A stretch of 64,000 nt of DNA from Limnanthes douglasii subsp. nivea (GCA_036936605.1 JAUPFV010000005.1:121328453-121392452), one strand, 5' to 3'; positions 33,831 through 45,326 are shown, counted from the first letter of the stretch. Made by a program: numbers and translations. Notes: generated by a model not told the origin, from the letters alone.

Positions 33831-35939
33831 TCACAACAAAGCTAAAACAAGTCCAATAACGAGGACAAACAACCAATGAGAGAAGAGCTGCAGGACTTGA
33901 TCTCTCCACCTAAGCGCACCCGCTTCCCCACGTTCTACATGCATAGTAACAATAGAGCGAACAACGTCTAGCAATATGTCGTCCGTAGTACGTGGTGGTG
34001 GAGTAATAGTATGCCAACCATACTCAGCCAGGTACCTCCAGTAGGTGTTCGTCGCAGACAGTCTATATGTGGCAATGGTAACGGTCAAGCGATCCTCAGA
34101 AAGCAAGTGCTGACGCCAATCTAGCCATGCGCTCTCTCGCCACGTGTACCTCGCCAAATCTCCTTTCTTGTAACGCGGTCGGAGTACAAGTGGGAGTTTG
34201 GGCTCATCCTGAACCCGTCCGAACTGGCGCATAACCCGATCAGGCATGTAACCCTCGACCCTGCTCATCACCCGCAAAGGATAAACGATGGTACGGATCT
34301 CCTGCACAGGGAACTGGACTCTGATGTCCTGATATGGCTCAAATATGACCTGTTCCAAAAAAAGTAAAACACTTACACTGTTTTAAAAAATAAAACTTAA
34401 TATTAAAATGTTAATGACTGCTAAAATTTAAAGACTTACATCTGTCTCCATCTGATCTGAAAGGAGAGTACGAACAACCGATTTGGGGCGGATGTTTTGC
34501 CCAACAATCCGCTTCGGTAGCCACTTCACAATCCTAGGCTCCCTCGCTACGTGGTCCGCATTCTCTGAGGCTCTAAACGCGGGGAAGTGGTCATAAATCC
34601 AGCAATCAAGCATAACTACAAATCCATAGAGGTTATGCTTTGATGCTTTCGAAGCATCACCCAAACCACGGAAAAGGAATGCTAATGCACTCGTACCCCA
34701 TGCGATGTCCCACAACCCAGAATCCATATTCGCCAACCCGTACAAGTAGTCAGCCTTGACGCTTTTCTGACTAGTATCCGCAAAAATAGTGCAACCAAAT
34801 AAGAACATAAGGTATGCTCGTGATACCTGGCGGATAGTCTCAACATCAGTCTCCTCAACGTAGCGACCCCTGGTAAAAGTCTCCCGCAGCCACTTGATCT
34901 TGAAGCCAACGCCTCTAGTGGACTGTATCTCTGCGCGGACCTTATCCACTGTCAAACCTAGCATACTAGCATAGTAGCTGTATGCCTCATCACGTGGAGC
35001 CGTGACTACATCCAAGGTCCGGCCAACTACAGGGAGACCTGTAATGCAGCTGACATCGTCGAGGGTAATCGGCATCTCCCCAAATGAGAAATGGAACGTT
35101 TTGGTCTCCTGATGCCAACGCTCAACAAAAACCTCATCAAGCACGGAGTGCGTGAAGTACTGAGGCAAGTGGGCTATAAGAGGACCGAAAGGAGTCCGCG
35201 CCAAATGTCGCTGCACCTCTGGCTGAGCACTGAGGTCCCACATACGAAGCACATTATAATGTGCCTGTATGCCTAATGTAGTGCGACCTTGTAAATAAAA
35301 AACTAAGTCAGAACATAATAATAGTAGAACCTTAGACTAGACGTTTAATAGTTTGGTACTTACCTGTCCTATGAAGACGTGGTACGCCTCGTGCTCCCTG
35401 TAGTCAGGAAACAGAGGTATCTTGTTGTATTTGAGAAATGCAAACGTCTTCCGCTGCTCCTCTGTGCGGATCACATCGAGATGCTCCTCATCGATGATGT
35501 CCTGCTTAGGGTCCCAGTGGCATCCACCCTGTCGCTAACAGGTGGTGGATGTGTACGCGCAGGGGACGGACCTCTGCGAGCGGGAGAGGGAGGTGGTGGA
35601 ATACTAGCAGTGGGAGGTGGTGATCGGTGTGATGAAGACGTCTCGCGTCGTGAGGAGCCTCCGCCTCTACTATCATCGACTGCAATATCTGAGGTTTTTT
35701 CTTTCCTCTTCCCATGGTTGATTCGGTGCAAAGACCGATCACTCCGTATCCTTTCCTCCTCCTCCCTAAAACGAATAGTCTCAGGGTCCTCAACTGAATC
35801 TCTACCGCGCTTGGCATCGCGGGCCCGCTCATCCTCAACGGCCCGTACAGTATTTAGACTCTTCCTCGGGGGTGGCGCCCGTGACCCAGGGGGATACGCC
35901 CTAGATCGCGGAAGACGTCGCTCGTCAGCCGCGTCTGAC
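33831..35939 (-). pseudogene. Plant mobile domain (PMD, MAIN-like) protein gene of the MULE
   Basis: PMD proteins include Arabidopsis MAIN and MAIL1, nuclear proteins that act in transposon silencing; relatives are carried by transposons. The exon 35939-35364 encodes a charged, Pro-rich N-terminus (REEEERIRSDRS), then IIDEEHLDVIRTEEQRKTF after a frameshift near 35510. Introns are 35363-35288 and 34439-34350, both GT-AG. The middle exon (35287-34440) has the PMD core: RMWDLSAQ, TPFGPLIAHLPQYF, VERWHQETKTFHFSFGEM, ITLDDVSCITGLPVVG. The last exon (34349-33831) has YKKGDLARYTW and ends in a hydrophobic segment (LFVLVIGLVLALL) that could anchor it in a membrane. An untranslated first exon may end at GTAAGT near 36272. 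No convincing ATG was found. Confidence 0.82.
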
Positions 35940-36458
35940 CTACAAAAGTACAAAACAAATCACGAAATTAATAAAAGTAACATATGATGTAACCCACAAA
36001 ATTAAAAACATCAACACTCTAATTCGCAACCGAGCTCCCTATAGAAAGTAATTTCTTATAAATTTCAACTTTTTTAAAAAATGCAAAAGTAAAACCTTTG
36101 AAACACAAATTCGACAATTGTTTTATAAAAAAACAGCGCACCCTAATAATTTAGCTAATTCGACCCCTAAATCTAACCTAAATCCTAAATTCAACCCTAA
36201 ATCTAACATAAATCTAAAATTCATACCTAAAACTAACAAAATTAACAAACAAATTTAGGTTAGGGAACTTACGTAGGTGGTGGTGGGGATTTTTTGTTCT
36301 TCACTATGATGAAGGAGGAGGAGGAGAAGTGGTGGTGGTGGCTCGCTGGAAAAATTGAGAGAGAAGTGAGAGTGTTTGAGTTTGAGAGTTAGAGAGAAGT
36401 GAGGCAAGTGAGAGAAAGTGTAGAGAAAAATGTTGTGGATGAAAGTTAATCTTGACCC
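35940..36458 (-). other. MULE right end: first intron and leader of the PMD gene
   Basis: On the minus strand the CT-rich stretch 36420-36300 resembles a plant 5' leader. A consensus donor (GTAAGT) lies at 36272-36267. The intron would run to the acceptor TTTTGTAG before 35939. Simple GGTGGTGGT and GAGGAGGAG repeats occur at 36275-36345. The element ends at 36458. Confidence 0.5.
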
Positions 36459-36640
36459 TAAAAATAAATATAGTAGGAATCAATAGTTAACCCATTGCTT
36501 CATAATCAAATTTTGATTTTACAAACATCAAATACAATAAGAATTATAGATATTTATAACACAAGAATATAATCATATATATATATATATACATGAATAA
36601 GTGATCTTTCTACTTCTAAACCATTGAATCCATACATGAA
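36459..36640. repeat. Remainder of the 190-bp duplicated unit, after the MULE
   Basis: This begins with the 9-bp target duplication (36459-36467) and continues the repeat unit cut at 28585. It is about 95 percent similar to 28386-28555 by eye, with a longer TA microsatellite offset. Confidence 0.8.
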
Positions 36641-37763
36641 ATTTTCTGTTTTTTCTTTGTGAACCTCGCAGATATGTCTTTCAGCTCAAGGAATTTTCAA
36701 GAAACTTTAGTTATTTCTTCAACCTCGTGCCTTCAGGTTGCTGAAGTTTAATCAGTTGTCCTGACGAAATACCTGGCCTGAGTATCTTCAGGTTCAATAC
36801 TATTATCGAAGTCTATATCTGATTTTTAGTCTGGACCATCTAATGGTGAAGAAACTTCGTTCACGGGGTAGGCAAGCTCAGTTGAAGAGCGCCCAACCTG
36901 GACGATACATCTTTCAGTATAATTATGAAGTTGATTTTTGTCATCATATCCGTTTTCATTTTGTACTTTATGCACCAAACTCTGCATTATTGTGGTCTCC
37001 ACTGTTGTCTATTTATTCCTAAGAACATTCTACAGAGGAAGGCAGAACGGTGGATTCAGGGACCCCCGAGTTGATTCCTTGGCTTTTCTAGGATCTATTT
37101 CATGTATATTGATTGTTCAGATCTGACTTTGCCATACTTTTACTGCAAAATTAGATGCATTAACAAGGGTTTCAAGGAACTAAAATGGATTATAAATCAT
37201 TACATAATATGAGGCCGTATATCTTTTATAAAAATTCAAGAATTCATAGACTTCACATACATATTGTACTCATTGACAGTTATTTGACTTGAGCTGATTG
37301 GCTCGTGTACGTGTATAATTCATATGTTCATGAAGTATAACATTTCTCAGCAGATGGTCACACAATTACTTGAACCTAAAATCTCATTAATCTCTATTTT
37401 AGGGTCGAACCATCAGAAACTAATTGTTGTTCAGACGTGATTTGAGATTGATGGGCTGAACCATCTGTCACACTTCTCTCAGAATAATGGTAATAAAAGT
37501 ACCATCTTTTCCTTCTGATAATTGAAATATTTTTCCCAAGAAATAAAGTCAAGACCAGAGGTTTACCACATTTCATCTAGTTCTAGTTAGATTGATATAT
37601 ATCCTCTCATATATAAATAGGCTACCTTGAATACAAAGAACAGGTTAACAGATTGCTTCGAGCATGTGGCAATTGTTTCTCTGAGATAAGGGTTGAACCT
37701 GGAAACCTGGCCGATTCGGGGACCAGGAAAAAAGTCATGACCTGAGGAGGCCTGTTAAATCAG
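36641..37763. other. Intergenic, possible gypsy LTR remnant at the right end
   Basis: No gene is recognised. Near 37590-37640 a TATATAAATAGGCTACC segment looks like an LTR promoter. It lies about 130 bp before gag-like sequence in the right orientation, so it may be the end of a 5' LTR. No LTR boundary or clear primer-binding site could be fixed. Confidence 0.35.
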
Positions 37764-38267
37764 GTGGGAAAACAAATTAATGTGGAAGAAACCAAGAAAA
37801 CCAGGGTGCATCGTCAAGTGAGGTCCACCACAACAGCTCATAATCGGTCCGGATATAAGGCTAAGGAGACCGGACAAGGGTCCAATCGGGCTAAACAAGC
37901 TCAGTTCAACCAGAATCAGTCTCAGAGCCAGCAGTCAAGAAATAAAATAGGCCCTTGGGTTCAACCAAAGTGGTTTTCACAGTTGAAAGATAATGTGGCC
38001 ACAATATATGACAAGACTAAGGAAGAAGTCCATTTCCGGAAACCAGCAGCATTGCAGTCTCCCGGAGAGAGTCGAAATACTTGTTTTTGCCAGTATCATA
38101 ATTATATAGGCCATAACACTCAAGACTGCATTGCATTGAAGCAAGAATTGCAGAACCTTGTTGAAAGGGGCAAGCTGGGAGCTTATGTCAAAAGGAGAAG
38201 TAGGAACAGACATGATAATGCTCCTCGGACGGGCCCTACAAATCTGCTCAAGAAGGAGAAATGGTGA
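37764..38267 (+). pseudogene. gypsy 1 gag C-terminus
   Basis: The frame carries CFCQYHNYIGHNTQDCIALK, the CCHC-like block typical of plant gypsy gag, at about residues 105-124, followed by ELQNLVERGKL. There is no ATG and a stop lies just upstream, so this is the tail of a larger protein. A Gln/Ser/Asn-rich segment precedes the zinc-binding block. Confidence 0.8.
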
Positions 38268-40333
38268 TCCTTGAAAGATTTGATATTGATTCAGAGTACC
38301 TGGATCCTGATCCAACTCGGAATAAAGTGGGGCTCATAACTAAACAAACTAGGACGGTGTCCGGACTCATTAATTTCTTTGAGTCACTCACCCAGTTGGA
38401 AGGGGGAATGTCTTCTCATCAGTGTCAAACCCCTTTTCCATTCATAGTTTTTTATGAGGATGATTTGAGAAATATTGATGGGCCTCATGAAGATGCAGTG
38501 GTGATAGGAGCATCTATCGGGGGAAATGATATTCGTTAGATTTTGATAGACACAGGAAGTTTGGTAAATATCCTCTTCTTAAGCTCCTACAAGCAAATGA
38601 AGAATCCGACTGTTATTCAACACTCAAACAGAACATTGTGGGCTTCACCGAAAGCTCTGCGGATGTAATTGGGGAATTTTAGGAAGAGGTGTTATTGGGT
38701 AAAGATTCGTTTAAAAAGTTGGTTAGGGTGTTATTTGTTGTAGTAGATTGCCCCACATCCTACAATGCAAATTTTAAGAGGTCCTGGCTTTCCAGAATAC
38801 ATGATGTGGCCTCAACAGTCCACCAGTGTTTAAAGTATGCAGTTCAAGGGTAAGTAGGTGTTGTCCGAAGTAGTCAGAAGATAGCCAGGGAGTGCTATGC
38901 CACTGCTCTTGCTCCTAGAACTTTGGGAGCGGTTTGGATCAATAAAGATTAACAGTTACTGGAGCCTTCTGAGGGGTAGGGTGAGATTGATGACCCCAAG
39001 AGGCTCCTAGTGTTTTAATACTAGTTGAAGAAATTGAAACCCACTCCCTTGCAGAGGGTAGAAGTATCAAGATTGGTTCCAAGATGGCGCCATAATTGAA
39101 AAAGAAATTGTTGTCCTTTTTATTAAACAATCAGCATGTCTTTGCTTGGTGAAATAGTGATGTAACCGGAGTACCTGCAAGAGTTATCTCACAAAAGTTG
39201 TCAATCCGGAGTGATCTTGCACCCATTGTACAGAAAATGAGATATTTTTCTAAGGAGAAAGCTGATGTAATAATCCAAGAAGTTGATCGGCTTACCAAGA
39301 TGGGACACATAAAAGAATCCTAGTATCATTTATGGACTGTCAATCCAGTTTTGGTCAAGAAAAAGAACGGGAAATGGCGTATGTATATTGATTTTACTGA
39401 CCTTAACAGAGCTTGCCCAAAATATCTTTATCCAGTCCCCCGAATAGATCAGTTGGTGGACTCAACATCTGGAAACAAGTTGTTGTCCTTCATGGATGCT
39501 TTCTCTGGGTACAACCAGATACAAGTGGATCCGAATGACCAAGATCATACTACCTTCATAACAGATAGAGGTCTCCATTGCTACAAGGTGATATTTTTTG
39601 GGTTAAAAAATGTTGGGGCTACTTATCAGAGAAGCATTCGCTAGTCAGATTGGCAGAAATATGGAGGTGTACATCGATGATATGATGGTTAAAATCTTGG
39701 AGGAGGATTTACACATAATTGACCTTCAAAAAACATTTTCTAATCTGACAGTTGTGAATTTGAAACTGAATAAAAAAATGTGTCTTTAGGGTTCGATCTG
39801 GAAAGGTTTTGGGTTATGTGATAAGTAAGAAAGGGATACAGCCCGATCCGGATCAGCTTAATGCCCTATTAGAAATGGATCATCCTCGAATTATTAAAGA
39901 AGTCCAGAGGCTCACCGGGAGGTTGGCTGCTTTGAATCATTTTATTTCAAGGTCTTCGGACAAGTGTGCTCCGTTTTCCCAAACCTTGAAGAATGCTAAA
40001 TATTTTAATTGGTCTCCACGGTACAGCCAAGCTTTTGTTGAAATAAAGAAACATTTATCCTCACTAAAGATTCAATATAAGCCCATTCAAGGAGAAATAC
40101 TTTATCCATACTTGGCTGTGTCACAATGTGCTATAAGTGAAGTAATGGTAAGAGAAGTGAACAACTAACCTCGTCCTGTATACTACATCAGCAAAAGTTT
40201 GATAGATACTGAGAAAAAGTACTTAAAACTTGAAAAGTTGGCACTAGCCTTGGTGATTTCAGCAAGAAAGATGAGGCCGTATCTTCAGTCTCATTCCATC
40301 GTTGTCCGAACATCTTTCCCATTGAAGAATGTT
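38261..40333 (+). pseudogene. gypsy 1 protease, reverse transcriptase and RNase H
   Basis: The retropepsin site LIDTGSLVNILFL lies near 38547, just after a TAG. RT blocks include KKNGKWRMYIDFTDLNRACP (from 39358), LLSFMDAFSGYNQI, FGLKNVGATYQ and the catalytic VYIDDMMVK near 39669. RNase H blocks are YYISKSLIDTEKKY and MRPYLQSHSIVV. Multiple stops (for example near 38537, 38681, 39322 and 40337) and frameshifts near 39640 and 39786 break the frame. Catalytic residues of both enzymes are still visible. Confidence 0.85.
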
Positions 40334-40435
40334 CTTTAGAAAGCCGACATATCAAGCAAGATGACCAAGTGATCAGTAGAGTTGGGTGATTAAGACATTG
40401 ATTTTTCCCCACGAACGGCTATTAAAGCTCAATCA

Positions 40436-40966
40436 ATGGTTGATTTCCTGGTAGAATTCCATTCGGACAGGAACTCCAAACAAACTTCAGAAGAGAAATC
40501 CAAGAAAGAGTGGGTAGTCCGAACTGATGGTGGTTCAAGAAACATGGGGTGTGGAGCTGGAATTTTCCTAACCTCTCTATATGATGATAAAATGTACCAG
40601 GCTATATGCTTTGGATTCAGGGCCTCTAACAATGAGTCCGAATATGAAGCAGCAATAACTGGTCTTAAATTGGCTTTCTTATGTGGGGCTAAGAGAGTTC
40701 GGTTAATGAGTGACTCTCAGCTTCTTATCCATCACGCTCAAGGTCAGTCTGAGGCTAAGAAGGAACAACTGATCAAATACTTACTCCTCCTGAAAGAGGT
40801 GGCAACCAACTTCAAAAGTGTTTGTTATGAGCATATTCCTAGGTCAGAAAATACACTGGTAGATTCTTTGGCAACCATAGCATATTCTGAGTCTTACCCT
40901 TGGATTCACATACAAGAATGCCCATCTATACAACCAAGTCAAAAAAAGAAGAGGAGAAAATCTTGA
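40436..40966 (+). pseudogene. gypsy 1 second (archaeal-type) RNase H
   Basis: This open segment reads VRTDGGSRNMGCGAGIFL, SNNESEYEAAITGLKLA, VRLMSDSQLLIHHAQG and HIPRSENTLVDSLA. These are the D-E-D-D blocks of an archaeal-type RNase H, the domain that Tat-lineage elements gained in addition to their own RNase H. The segment itself has no internal stop. Confidence 0.87.
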
Positions 40967-42229
40967 GCATACAGGTGATTCAACCTAAAGATTGGAGGTT
41001 TTCCCTTCTTCAATATGTTTCTGATGGGGTTTTCCCTCCGGATAAAGCTCTAGCAAGAAACATTAAACACGTGGCTCGTGGTTTTTTAATCATAAGGGGA
41101 GTTCTCTATAAAAAAATATTTCAGTAGACCTCTCCTACGTTGTTTGGGGGTTGAAGAATCTCAAGTTGTTTTATCTGAACTACACGATGGAGAAGGATCA
41201 GCACATTGTGGGTACAGGGCACTAACCCGGAGAGTGTTGTTGGCTGGATACTATTGGCCATCCATAATGTGAGATGCTAAAGAAATGATAAAGAAGTGTG
41301 ATCCATGTCAAAGGTATGGAAATGAAATTCATGTGCCAGCAGTAACTATGGAGTCTATTTCTGAGCTAGTACCTTTTACTCGTTAGGGATTGGATTTAGT
41401 TGGACCTCTGCCTATGACGTCCAAGGGAAGCAAAACTATTATAGTTGCTATTGATTACTTCTCAAAATGGATAGAGGCAGCTCCTTTGGTAGGAACCAAT
41501 TTGAAGGCTGATATTAAATTTATCTTCTCCAATATATGTTTCAGATTTAGGATCCCTCAAAAGATTACCGGTGACAATGGGCCACAGTTTGATAACAACG
41601 ATATGGAGAGTTTTTGTGCTTCTATAGGAATTCAACATTGTTTTTCTTCTCCATTCCATCCACAAGAAAATGGCCAGGTTGAAGTTTCCAACATGACTAT
41701 TTTATCCGGATTAAAAAAGAATCTAGAAGGAGCTGCAGGGAAGTGGCCAAGTTATTTATAAGAAGTATTGGGGGCGTACCGAACTACTCCCCGGGTTGCT
41801 ACACATGAGTTTCCTTTTGCTTTGGTGTATGTGATGGATGAAATTACCCTCATAGAAGTTATCCTACCATCATACAGGGTCCACCACTATTCCAAACAAG
41901 CTAATGAGATAGCAATTAGGAATCAGTTGAACTTAATAGAAGAAAGAAGGGTTAAAGCTCACTTAAGAACAACTCACTACCAAGGCTTGATGAGGAGTAG
42001 ATTTTCTTCCAAAGTCAAGAGAAGAGATTTTCAACCAAAAGATAAGGTGTTAAGAAAAGTTTTCTTACACACCAAGGAGAAGCAGTTCGATAAGCTAGCT
42101 CCGAACTGGGAAGGCCCCTATGAGGTCTTTAAAAAACTTAAGCCTGGGACATATAGGCTTCAGGACAAAGAAAGAAGAGTTTTGAAGCACCCATGGAATA
42201 TTAAACATCTCAGGTTATATTTAGAATAA
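40967..42229 (+). pseudogene. gypsy 1 integrase
   Basis: A degraded HHCC zinc region lies around 41150-41340. The core gives LDLVGPLPMTSKG (first Asp), ITGDNGPQFD (second Asp) and HPQENGQVE (Glu). The C-terminus reads FDKLAPNWEGPYEVFKKLKPG and WNIKHLRLYLE. Stops occur near 41125, 41384 and 41759. Integrase inserts the element DNA into the genome; this copy keeps the catalytic residues but not a continuous frame. Confidence 0.87.
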
Positions 42230-42694
42230 AGTTTGTGTGTAAATATTTACTTGTTATATATCAATGTAAATATTAGGGGGCATACTCTTTCCTACCCTGG
42301 TGGCGCAGGGAGGTTTTAATGAGGTGTCCGGTTTTTTATCTAATAATATGTGATGCCTTCTTAAAACATTCGGAGTGGTTTTACTACAAATTAATCCATG
42401 TAAAAATCACTTGTTCAACACCTTGAATCCTTAGTAGATCGGACAAATCTGGTTAAGTGATGACTATTAAATACATGTCATCGGATATATTAAACACTAT
42501 CACTATAGTACTTCTGAAATGCTAGGGGCTACTTAAAAATTAGCCATGAAAATTTTAAAGGAAAGAAAGTATTAAATAAAAGAAGGTTTGACAGATTAAA
42601 CCTATTCGGACTTGAACCGAACAGGAAAGCAAAACATGCCTTGGCCATCCAAGGACTTTAATTGTCCAGAAAGGCAAAAAAATATGATAAAACC
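42230..42694. other. Spacer between gypsy 1 integrase and antisense gene
   Basis: Non-coding element sequence. Read on the minus strand, 42290-42400 matches 63921-64000 (GACACCTCATTAAAACCTC), so both belong to related Tat elements. An AGGGGGCATAC stretch follows integrase. Confidence 0.6.
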
Positions 42695-43599
42695 TTAGGG
42701 CTTGTTCCTTTCGGATGTTCCCTTACCACCATCACCTTTTTTGGGACTTTTGAGTTCGGCGCTTGAACTCTCACCAGTTCCCTCTTCATCATCAGTAGTG
42801 GAATCTATTCCACTGGCGTATTTGTGCTTGTCGCTATCGGCCATAGTGTGAAATGGGATGTCTTCATATTCCATTATCTCCATAAGGTACCAAGGGTCCT
42901 CTTTGGAAAAGTCTCATGGAAAAGCAGCACCATGTCAGACTTGACTCCATCATTTCTTTTCTCCAATGAATCTATCACCTCATTGGTATATTTATCAATG
43001 CTTGCTTGAATAGCTTGCTCCTGCTGGCTCTTTAAATCTTCCTTATCCTTGATGATCTCTGAAACAGAGTTCTCCAGTTTAGCCTTCTCATCGGACAAGG
43101 TTTGAATGACACCATCCTTGGTTTGCGCTTTTTCCTTCAGCATTGTGAAGTTTTTTTCTAAGTTAGAATACTTAGTCTGGATCTTAGTCCTGGCTGCCTC
43201 CAATGTGGCTAACTTAATTGCAGAGTCCTCCTTATCCTTCTTCAATGCCTCAATATCTTTCTTTAGTTCCTCTATGCATTGGTTAGCGTTTAAGAGGTTG
43301 GTTGACAGAGATTTCTTGTCCGAGGTGAGGGAGTTGGTGAGATTGGTATGGCTTTTCACCTGCCTTTCCAGATCAAGTATGGGCCGGATATGACCAAAGA
43401 GGGAGTGGCTGAGGACGTCCCGCTCTCCGGAAACAGAGAAAGATTTACCATTAAAGGTCACCATATTGGCAGAGCTGGAGGGGCGGTAGAGACCTGGGAA
43501 GTCATCCTTCTCAGAATTATTAAAGTACAAATCAATGTATTGAAGGGCACTAATGTCCACTTCTTCATTCCCTCCCTCGACAATCGCTCCGTACTGCAA
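42695..43599 (-). pseudogene. Antisense gene of gypsy 1 (coiled-coil C-terminal half)
   Basis: The minus-strand frame encodes a long heptad-like Lys/Glu/Leu-rich coiled coil preceded by DDFPGLYRPSSS and VTFNGKSF. It ends with SDMVLLFHETFPKR and, after a 1-base deletion near 42876, HTMADSD. The same blocks occur in the antisense gene of gypsy 2 (60576-63560): DDFAGPYIPPSS, VNFNGKTF, SDMVLLFHEKYPKR, HTMADED. The N-terminal half is absent because the element is cut at about 43600. Function is unknown; Tat elements of other plants also carry genes in this position and orientation. Confidence 0.82.
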
Positions 43600-43612
43600 T
43601 CATTTATCACCT

Positions 43613-44240
43613 CCAAACGTCATTACATGGTTAATACGTCAATCGGATTACCTTTTAAGGCAAACGAATTATTGCATTTCTTCGTCATAGTCTTCCGCTT
43701 TCTTAAAATATCAGGCTTTGCTTTAGATTTGAAAATACTGTACCTCTCGCAAAAATAATATAGTCTATGATTTCTTCCCCATTTCCTGCTATCATAGAGT
43801 TTCGTAATTGTGACAAAGTTAATCTTCTTCGATTCAATGTCCACGAAAGGATCCAATCCGTCTTTCGTAAATAACATATATGATTTGAATTTTTTTGTGT
43901 AATCAGCAGCCATAAACGGAGGTTGGTCAGGTTCCTCTTACACAATATAACATTTTGATCTATAAGCATCGCATGTGAATGATAATAAACTACAGTCACG
44001 TGCGAATGATATGGTACGTGTGTCGCATGCAATAGGTTTTTAAATTGGTCGAATGAAGGAATACGATGAATATAGTACACTTGTCGCACGTACGTGCGAC
44101 CACGATGTTTTTCATCGCACAAACGTCGTGCGACCAAGTAAAAAATAGCAGCTCGAGTTAAGCTACTTACCTTCATGCGATAAGCATCCTCCTCGTCTAG
44201 ATATCCCTCCAAAAAGATGTCGATCTTTGTGTCTTTGTGG
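43613..44240 (-). pseudogene. Spliced gene fragment, possibly MULE accessory gene
   Basis: On the minus strand an exon encoding LEGYLDEEDAYRMK ends with a consensus donor, GTAAGT, near 44172. An acceptor near 43937 (GTGTAAG) precedes RNLTNLRLW in one frame, and MAADYTKKFKSYMLFTKDG opens in another. The latter runs to the gypsy junction. No family is certain. The look is that of MULE accessory proteins such as DUF1985-type ones, but I could not confirm it. The intron contains the palindrome cluster at 43968-44133. Confidence 0.4.
43968..44133. repeat. Palindrome cluster 3: TCGCAC/GTGCGA words
   Basis: Words TCGCA(C/T) and (A/G)TGCGA occur near 43969, 44000, 44023, 44084, 44094, 44115 and 44128. 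GTCGCACGTACGTGCGAC at 44083-44100 is a perfect 18-bp palindrome. TCGCAC and GTGCGA at 44115-44133 form a second hairpin. The cluster lies in the presumed intron of the flanking gene fragment. Confidence 0.7.
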
Positions 44241-45019
44241 TGGATTTTGTTGGTTTGGGTGGAAGAATATTAGTTTTAGGGTTTAAGGATAGTACATAGT
44301 TAGGGTAATTTTCTGGATTTAGGATATTTTTTTTTGGGGGGGGGGGGGGTTTCAGATTTTAGGTTGTTTTTTTTGGGTAAATGACATTGATGTAATTAGT
44401 TAGGGTTAAAATGATAAAATGAGAGGTTCAAGTTTGAGTTTCAAAAAAATGAGGTACGGTGAGAGATATATCAAAATGTGTTGTATTCCTAGCATGTCTC
44501 CGTAGAAAATTATCAAATTTTAAGCTATAAGAACCACATTTTTAAAAACCTGAGTAATTAACTATGTTTAATAATTATTGTAAATGGAAATTATATCTTA
44601 TAATACAAAAACTAAATATAGTATAAAAAATCTTAAATATCAATTTTCTTTTAAATAATTTATTTATTTTCATTATTTTCAATCCTATTCCTATCAGGAA
44701 TTACACAAATTTTTGGGGTTTCTCCCTATAGATATACAACACAAATATTGAAGTTATGCTTTATCGATGTGTCAGATTATCGTGAATATTAATTCAATAA
44801 AATTATAAAAAAAATAGATTAGTAGATAAAATATCATGGAGGTAATTGTATAGATATCAGGTTTAATTCTAAATATTATGAATGACTGGATTCATAAATA
44901 AACAGCTTAAACAAAACGTAAAGTATTAAGATTATTTTGATCAGGTATAAATCTAATCAAACACCAAATAAGTTTTTTGTTGACAGTAAAAACTAAAAAT
45001 ATAAAGAAACAACCGAGAC
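44241..45019. other. Intergenic, with a poly(G) tract
   Basis: AT-rich DNA with no recognised gene. A run of T followed by about 14 G occurs around 44330-44350. Confidence 0.45.
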
Positions 45020-45275
45020 AATTGTGCTAGTTATCGTACCAAGCGTGCTAACTATTGTATTGGGCATGCTAGCATAATTTCATTTAATTTCGTCATATTT
45101 GAATAGAAACGTGTCTCATTAAGTCAATTGTTTCGGACCAACTTGTTTCCGACCTTGAGTGATAACTGTATCCTTAGGCTCCAATACATGAGTTGGATCG
45201 GAATCTAGGATTTCCATCATCCTATTTATAATATTATATTGAATGTTTGGCCCGTAAACACGGTTGAAACTATTT
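45020..45275. repeat. Dispersed repeat, copy 2 of 2
   Basis: Direct-orientation relative of 1788-2055, with the same blocks in the same order (GTGCTAGTTATCGTACC, TTGTTTCGGACCAAC, CATCATCCTATTTATAATAT, GGCCCGTAA). In copy 1 the block ends at LINE sequence; here it runs into unrelated DNA. Confidence 0.65.
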
Positions 45276-45326
45276 ATTTATGCCCATAAGCACAAATAAT
45301 ATTATATTGAATGGGTTGGGAGAGAA

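Larger units (their letters stand above)
28586..36458. mobile_element. Mutator-like element (non-TIR MULE), 7.87 kb, with OTU protease and PMD genes
   Basis: The element is flanked by the 9-bp duplication TAAAAATAA (28577-28585 and 36459-36467), the target-site length typical of MULEs. It starts GGGTATGGCAA and ends CTTGACCC. Only the outer GGGT/ACCC is inverted, so it belongs with MULEs lacking long TIRs. Inside are a transposase-OTU gene reading rightward from the left end, a small gene and a plant-mobile-domain gene reading leftward, and two phased motif arrays. The empty site can be read across as a continuous 190-bp repeat unit, which supports the boundaries. Stops and frameshifts in the two large genes show that this copy is no longer autonomous. 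Confidence 0.88.
37764..43600 (+). mobile_element. Ty3/gypsy element of the Tat lineage (gypsy 1), decayed and truncated
   Basis: Order: gag zinc-binding C-terminus, protease, reverse transcriptase, RNase H, a second archaeal-type RNase H, integrase, then an antisense gene downstream of pol. The extra RNase H and the downstream antisense gene are known hallmarks of the Tat group (Ogre, Retand, Grande types). Pol is broken by stops and frameshifts. The left LTR is not defined and most of gag is missing. The right side is cut at about 43600 inside the antisense gene, where unrelated sequence begins. Confidence 0.85.

Noticed and set aside
35379..35987. 202-codon plus-strand frame
   Set aside because: Shadow of the GC-rich PMD exon on the minus strand, which has the family signature and splice sites.
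44330..44351. T run followed by about 14 G as a functional G-quadruplex or assembly gap
   Set aside because: A single homopolymer run does not make the four-block pattern, and assembly error cannot be judged from sequence alone.
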